DNA of 9,116 bases. Origin: Clostridia bacterium. Its GTDB lineage: Bacteria; Bacillota; Clostridia; HGM11514. This document shows, piece after piece, positions 5,801 to 9,116 of the stretch. Below the pieces are notes generated by a model. It was given only the letters and a program-made list of their open reading frames with translations, was not told the origin of the DNA and searched no databases. The stretch is from the NCBI GenBank assembly GCA_900757255.1, contig CAAENE010000124.1:1-9116 (forward strand), in the 5' to 3' direction. Position 1 is the stretch's first letter. Every line of letters starts with the position of its first letter. The translations under genes were made by a program, and so were the position numbers.

Positions 5801-6833
5801 CAAAAATGCGGAAAAACAGGTTAGCTTTGCCCTCTCGCCGGACCTTCCAAAACAGATATGGAAATCAGTGTTTACTTCTGATTCGCCGGAGTTTGTCGAT
5901 TTTTATTTTGACACAGTCTATCGGAACGAGTATACGCTCCTTTTGACATTATCCGGCCAGCCGGCGGCACATCTGCAAATGCTTCCCTGTGAGATGGTGT
6001 ACTGTGGGCAGACGATCAAAGCGAACTACCTCTCGGGTGTGAGCACCCTCCCCCAATTCCGCGGAAAGGGCTGTATGGACGCGCTGATGAGAAGGGCCTT
6101 TTACGAGCTTTATCAAAACGGGACGGTGATTTCCACCCTGATTCCGGCCAAACCTGATATTTATCTCAAATACGGTTACCGGTTTACCTACTTTTTGGAT
6201 AAAAGCACTGTGTCTAATACAAGGTGTTTCACTCATCTCTATGAAACAACCTCCCTGACAACGCTTGATTCCATTTACCAGTCCTGTTTCGGACGGTATA
6301 ATATGCGGGTCGTCCGTACCCCAAAGCACTGGGAAACCATTTTGTACGAGCACCGGTATTTTGAAAAGGGGCGGCTGTTTGTCACTGACGGCGCTTACGC
6401 ATTGGTCAGCTTTTATCCAAAGACCCCTCTTATCAAGGAACTGGGGTATCTGAACGAGACGGCGCGTCAAAAGCTGCTGCATGCGCTGACCGGCAGCTTT
6501 GGGACACTGGAGCTGCTCCTTCCAGGCAGTAAAACACCTTTTGCGCAGAGCAGAGTGATTCATGTTCGGGCAGTTTTAGATATTCTGCGGCAGCGGAACA
6601 GCTTTACTCCCTTTACGTTACAGGTAACCGACCCTTACATCGAACAAAACAACCGCTGTTACCGCATTACACCTGAACAGATATCTGTTTGCGAATCCGC
6701 GGATATCAAATTAGATATTGCGGAATTTACCCGCTGCATTTCCGGCGACGCGGAGATAGCGTCAAAGCTTGACGCAAAATGCAGAAAATTCTTTCCGGGA
6801 AACAGTAATTATATGAATTTGATGTTAAATTGA
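5787..6833 (+). CDS. GNAT family N-acetyltransferase, Eis-like
   Basis: A predicted acetyl-CoA-dependent acetyltransferase of 348 residues. The acetyl-CoA loop is QFRGKG (90-95), preceded by YLSGVSTLP and followed by MDALMRRAF. ALIP-like (STLIPAKPDIYLKYGYRF, 116-133) completes the first GNAT domain in the pattern of the Eis (enhanced intracellular survival) group. The remainder is long enough for the second GNAT-like and sterol-carrier-like domains of that group, and the tail with FTLQVTDPYI and CRKFFPG fits the latter. Eis of mycobacteria acetylates aminoglycosides and protein lysines, but substrates of clostridial members are unknown and resistance should not be assumed. The start at 5787 is preferred over ATG 5766 because AAAGGG (5773-5778) lies 8 nt before it and 5766 has no ribosome binding site. 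It overlaps the DUF2156 gene by 14 nt. Confidence 0.87.
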   Translation: MSENNKNAEKQVSFALSPDLPKQIWKSVFTSDSPEFVDFYFDTVYRNEYTLLLTLSGQPAAHLQMLPCEMVYCGQTIKANYLSGVSTLPQFRGKGCMDALMRRAFYELYQNGTVISTLIPAKPDIYLKYGYRFTYFLDKSTVSNTRCFTHLYETTSLTTLDSIYQSCFGRYNMRVVRTPKHWETILYEHRYFEKGRLFVTDGAYALVSFYPKTPLIKELGYLNETARQKLLHALTGSFGTLELLLPGSKTPFAQSRVIHVRAVLDILRQRNSFTPFTLQVTDPYIEQNNRCYRITPEQISVCESADIKLDIAEFTRCISGDAEIASKLDAKCRKFFPGNSNYMNLMLN

Positions 6834-6870
6834 TACGATAAAGATACAAAGGGACAGAAAGGAGAACAAA

Positions 6871-7416
6871 ATGATTTATTTTTTTCTGGCGGACGGCCTG
6901 GAGGAAACCGAGCTTATCGCGGCGCTTGACCTGGTCAAAAGAGCGGGGATCTTTGCCAAAACGGTTTCTGTCACCGGTCAAAAAGCGGTGACCGGAACGC
7001 ATGGGATCATCATTCAGGCGGACGCGGTAATCAAGGAAGTGAACTTTGACGATGCTGAGATGCTGGTCCTGCCGGGCGGTATGCCGGGTACCAAAAATCT
7101 GGAAAACTGCACTCTTTTAAAGGAAGCCGTATTAAGCTTTGCTCAAGACGGGAAATGGCTGGCAGCCATTTGTGCCGCTCCCTCAATTTTTGGTAAATTA
7201 GGTCTTTTAAAAGGGAAACGCGCAACCTGTTTTCCCGGATATGAAAAATCCTTGAAGGGAGCGGAAGTAACCGACCTTCCTGCTGTGACCGACGGCAAAA
7301 TCATTACCGGCAAAGCAATGGGCTGCGTATTTGAGTTCGGCTTTGAAATCATCAAAGCGCTCAAGGGTGAAATGACCGCAAAGGATGTGCTGAGAGGGAT
7401 CTGCTATGAAAAATAA
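6871..7416 (+). CDS. DJ-1/PfpI family protein (DJ-1 subfamily)
   Basis: A 181-residue protein of the class I glutamine-amidotransferase-like superfamily, closest in pattern to the DJ-1/YajL group. The nucleophile elbow is AAICAAP, with Cys101 as the reactive cysteine. Glu14 in LADGLEETE corresponds to the DJ-1 glutamate that hydrogen-bonds the cysteine. VLPGGMPGTKNL (67-78) is the conserved glycine-rich segment, and GKAMGCVFEFGFEII matches the C-terminal family block. Members have been reported to act on glyoxal or methylglyoxal, to protect against oxidative stress, or to act as chaperones; a deglycase role is disputed. The start is preceded by AAAGGAG (6858-6864) with 6-nt spacing. It follows the acetyltransferase by 37 nt and overlaps the cyclo-ligase by 11 nt. 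The family is certain; the physiological substrate is not. Confidence 0.93.
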   Translation: MIYFFLADGLEETELIAALDLVKRAGIFAKTVSVTGQKAVTGTHGIIIQADAVIKEVNFDDAEMLVLPGGMPGTKNLENCTLLKEAVLSFAQDGKWLAAICAAPSIFGKLGLLKGKRATCFPGYEKSLKGAEVTDLPAVTDGKIITGKAMGCVFEFGFEIIKALKGEMTAKDVLRGICYEK

Positions 7417-7963
7417 GGTACGGGAAACGCTGAAGCAGCGGCGGGACGCGATTTTAGCGCGGGAGGAAAAGAGCCGTGAAATCTGCCGCCTTTTTCTGTC
7501 CTCTTCCCTGTATCAAAATGCCGAAACGATCATGGTGTATAAAGAAATAAAGAGCGAGGTTCAAACAGGAAACCTGATCGAAACCATGCTGCAAGATAAA
7601 AAGCGTGTTTTTTTGCCTGTAACGGTGGGGGATTTCATCGAAATATGCGAAATTCTGCCGCAGGATCGCTTTGTAAAAGGAAACTTCAACGTCCCCGAAC
7701 CTGCGGTACGGCGTCCGTTCCCGCTCAAAGGGCTGGACGTGATAATCGTGCCGGCATTGGCGTATGACAGGCGGTTTTACCGTATGGGCTATGGCAAGGG
7801 CTATTACGACCGCTTTTTAGCGCAGAAAGAGAAAAAAACAATGACTGTAGGATTTTGTTATGACAGCCTGCTTGCAGACGAGCTTCCGACCGATGTTTTT
7901 GACCGGAAGGTCGACGCTGTGATAACCGAAAAAGGGGTACTCTATGAAAAACAAAGCAATTAG
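7406..7963 (+). CDS. 5-formyltetrahydrofolate cyclo-ligase
   Basis: ATP-dependent conversion of 5-formyl-THF to 5,10-methenyl-THF, returning stored or inhibitory folate to the one-carbon pool. The 185-residue length is typical. Signature segments are VYKEIKSEVQT (44-54), NVPEP (95-99), the strand VIIVPALAYDRR (112-123) and the glycine/tyrosine-rich nucleotide loop RMGYGKGYYDRF (126-137). The C-terminal VDAVITEKG also matches the family. Initiation is within the end of the DJ-1 gene (11-nt overlap), with a purine-rich GAGAGGG just upstream; its own 3' end overlaps the CPBP protease gene by 20 nt. ThyX, encoded in the same run, consumes methylene-THF, so the enzyme fits a folate/thymidylate theme, though cyclo-ligase genes occur in many settings. 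Confidence 0.95.
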   Translation: MKNKVRETLKQRRDAILAREEKSREICRLFLSSSLYQNAETIMVYKEIKSEVQTGNLIETMLQDKKRVFLPVTVGDFIEICEILPQDRFVKGNFNVPEPAVRRPFPLKGLDVIIVPALAYDRRFYRMGYGKGYYDRFLAQKEKKTMTVGFCYDSLLADELPTDVFDRKVDAVITEKGVLYEKQSN

Positions 7964-8861
7964 TGCTGACAGAGTCAACTGGCTTGTGTTTTTAGTTATT
8001 TTTTTAAGCTTTATGATAACGGAATTTACCTTAATGGTCTGTTCCTTTTTTTCCTATGACAAACCGAATGTTTATGTCCTGAATATCGCCGTGCAGATAT
8101 TGGCAATCTTTGTGCCGACAATTCTGTATGTGGCGTCCAAGCAGGTGGATTTCAAAGACTTTTTCCGCATCAAAAAAATCGGGCCTGCGGATATCGGGAT
8201 CATCTGCGGCCTGTTCGTCACCATACAGTTTATCGGTACCATGCTCAACGCTGCCGTCTATCTTTTGATCAAGCTGTTTTTCGAACTGCCGCCAAGTACG
8301 TCAGAAGTCCCGGCAACAGGTTCCCAATTCCTATACGCACTTTTTGTCCTTTGCCTCCTGCCCGCTATTTTTGAAGAACTGCTGCTGCGCGGCGTGGTTT
8401 TGCGGGCATATGAAATGCGCGGTACGAAAAATGCAATCATTTTATCGGGCTTTTTATTTGCGCTGGTACACCTGCAAATCATCAATTTCCCCTCTGTTCT
8501 GATCACCGGCATTTTGTTATCCTATGTTGTCATACAAACCGGCTCTATCCTGGCCGGCATGCTGGGACATTTTGTCAACAACCTGACCGCCCTTGTGGTC
8601 TCGGTTCTGCTCAGCCGCGTCTCTTTGGGCAGCGGCTGGATCGAATTGATTATGATTGGCGTCTATCTTCTGTCTATCGGAGGATTTATGATCTTTCTCA
8701 GGCTGTTCAATAAAAGAAAACGCGAACCGGAAACATTCAAGAACCGCTCCTCTCTGGCAAAGGAAACGCTGTCGCAGGTATTGACTCTGCCGATTATCCT
8801 GATTATCATTACCTTTGTTTTGGTACAGCTGGTTCAATTGAATATTATCACAGGAGGCTGA
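7944..8861 (+). CDS. CPBP family intramembrane glutamic endopeptidase (CAAX/Abi type)
   Basis: A polytopic membrane protein of 305 residues with about eight hydrophobic segments (roughly 12-36, 44-64, 82-113, 128-143, 164-178, 184-205, 233-255 and 279-299). The three CPBP motifs are present in order: EExxxR as Glu144-Glu145-Arg149 in FEELLLRG, FxxxH as Phe172-His176 in FALVH, and HxxxN as His209-Asn213 in GHFVNN. These place the catalytic site within the membrane, as in Rce1. Bacterial members serve in bacteriocin self-immunity, peptide processing or unknown roles; no bacteriocin gene is nearby, so the substrate is open. The start overlaps the cyclo-ligase by 20 nt, with GGGG near 7933 as a weak ribosome binding site, consistent with coupling. 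The MltG gene begins 4 nt after the stop. Confidence 0.95.
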   Translation: MKNKAISADRVNWLVFLVIFLSFMITEFTLMVCSFFSYDKPNVYVLNIAVQILAIFVPTILYVASKQVDFKDFFRIKKIGPADIGIICGLFVTIQFIGTMLNAAVYLLIKLFFELPPSTSEVPATGSQFLYALFVLCLLPAIFEELLLRGVVLRAYEMRGTKNAIILSGFLFALVHLQIINFPSVLITGILLSYVVIQTGSILAGMLGHFVNNLTALVVSVLLSRVSLGSGWIELIMIGVYLLSIGGFMIFLRLFNKRKREPETFKNRSSLAKETLSQVLTLPIILIIITFVLVQLVQLNIITGG

Positions 8862-8865
8862 ACCT

Positions 8866-9116
8866 ATGAAAAAAATTATTTTGATTGTTACCGCACTTAT
8901 CATCATTGCGGCTATTTTATTGGCAATTCCCATACTGAAGGACGTGAACGGCAGCAGCAGCGGCGAGGATGTCACGATCACGATTGAAAGCGGCGCGACC
9001 CTGTCCGAAATTGCCGATACTTTAAAGGAAAACGGCGTCATCCGGTATCCGGCGTTTTTCAAGATGTTTTCCAAATCCCGCTATGAAGATTATAAATTCG
9101 GTGAATACATCATCAA
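8866..9116 (+). CDS. mltG: Endolytic transglycosylase MltG (YceG-like), 3'-truncated by the window edge
   Basis: Only the first 83 codons are present. Residues 1-23 form a short cytoplasmic Lys-Lys end and one hydrophobic helix (IILIVTALIIIAAILLAI), the single membrane anchor. A Ser/Gly linker (NGSSSGED) follows, and then the LysM-like segment VTITIESGATLSEIADTLKENGVIR, with FFKMFSKSRYEDYKFGEYII, typical of YceG/MltG just before the catalytic domain. MltG cleaves nascent glycan strands of peptidoglycan from outside the membrane; the catalytic glutamate lies beyond the window. AGGAGG (8852-8857) is 8 nt before the ATG. The gene begins 4 nt after the CPBP protease stop. Confidence 0.88.
   Translation, partial: MKKIILIVTALIIIAAILLAIPILKDVNGSSSGEDVTITIESGATLSEIADTLKENGVIRYPAFFKMFSKSRYEDYKFGEYII

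Noticed and set aside
5949..6563. Minus-strand open frame of 204 codons
   Set aside because: It is antisense to the Eis-like acetyltransferase; the composition is shadow-like and no domain is recognisable.
5787..6833. Eis-like gene as an aminoglycoside resistance determinant
   Set aside because: The similarity is at superfamily level; substrates cannot be read from the sequence and the context is not that of a resistance island.
6819..6848. Possible promoter (TTGATG ... GATACA) before the DJ-1 gene
   Set aside because: The -10 matches the consensus at only three positions and the gap to the preceding gene is short; read-through is the simpler reading.
7944..8861. CPBP (Abi) protein as evidence of an abortive-infection or bacteriocin system
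   Set aside because: The family name is historical. No toxin, bacteriocin precursor, ABC exporter or phage-defence gene is nearby, and the gene sits within a housekeeping run.
8517..9074. Minus-strand open frame of 185 codons
   Set aside because: It crosses the CPBP protease and mltG genes in antisense; it is rich in Asn/Gln/Asp from complementing hydrophobic codons, a usual shadow of membrane genes.

Overview
The window reads as ordinary chromosomal sequence from an anaerobic Firmicute of class Clostridia, probably near the Ruminococcaceae/Oscillospirales. Support for this: a short-chain clostridial-type flavodoxin, DUF3793 and DUF4364 proteins (both largely clostridial families), flavin-dependent thymidylate synthase ThyX, AGGAGG-type ribosome binding sites and moderate GC. 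No species can be named. There are no rRNA or tRNA genes, insertion sequences, CRISPR arrays, phage genes or att-like repeats.

Region 1 (1-1060): the 3' part of a DUF3793 gene whose start lies off the left edge, then a flavodoxin gene. A perfect 18-base palindrome sits between them. A strong stem-loop terminator with U-tracts on both strands closes the block. Region 2 (1061-2005, minus strand): a TIGR01212/YhcC-type radical SAM gene converging on that terminator.

Region 3 (2019-9116, plus strand): a sigma-A-like promoter with an extended -10 starts ten co-directional genes with no recognisable intrinsic terminator. In order: DUF4364 winged-helix protein, TagA/WecG/CpsF glycosyltransferase, ThyX, divergent dTMP kinase, DUF2156 protein, Eis-like GNAT acetyltransferase, DJ-1/PfpI protein, 5-formyltetrahydrofolate cyclo-ligase, CPBP intramembrane protease, and the start of MltG. 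Four junctions overlap (4, 14, 11 and 20 nt), so much of the run is probably translationally coupled. The widest gap, 83 nt before the dTMP kinase, could hold an internal promoter, though none is convincing.

Functionally, ThyX makes dTMP from dUMP using methylene-THF, the dTMP kinase carries it to dTDP, and the cyclo-ligase returns 5-formyl-THF to the active folate pool. A second theme is the cell envelope: the TagA-type glycosyltransferase, the CPBP membrane protease and MltG. The DUF2156/GNAT pair and the DJ-1 protein have unknown physiological substrates. I found no convincing new multi-gene system. The points most worth checking are the DUF2156/GNAT overlapping pair, the GKE-type P-loop of the dTMP kinase, the cysteine-rich ThyX tail, the palindrome before flavodoxin, and several start codons that ribosome binding sites place inside the longest open frames.
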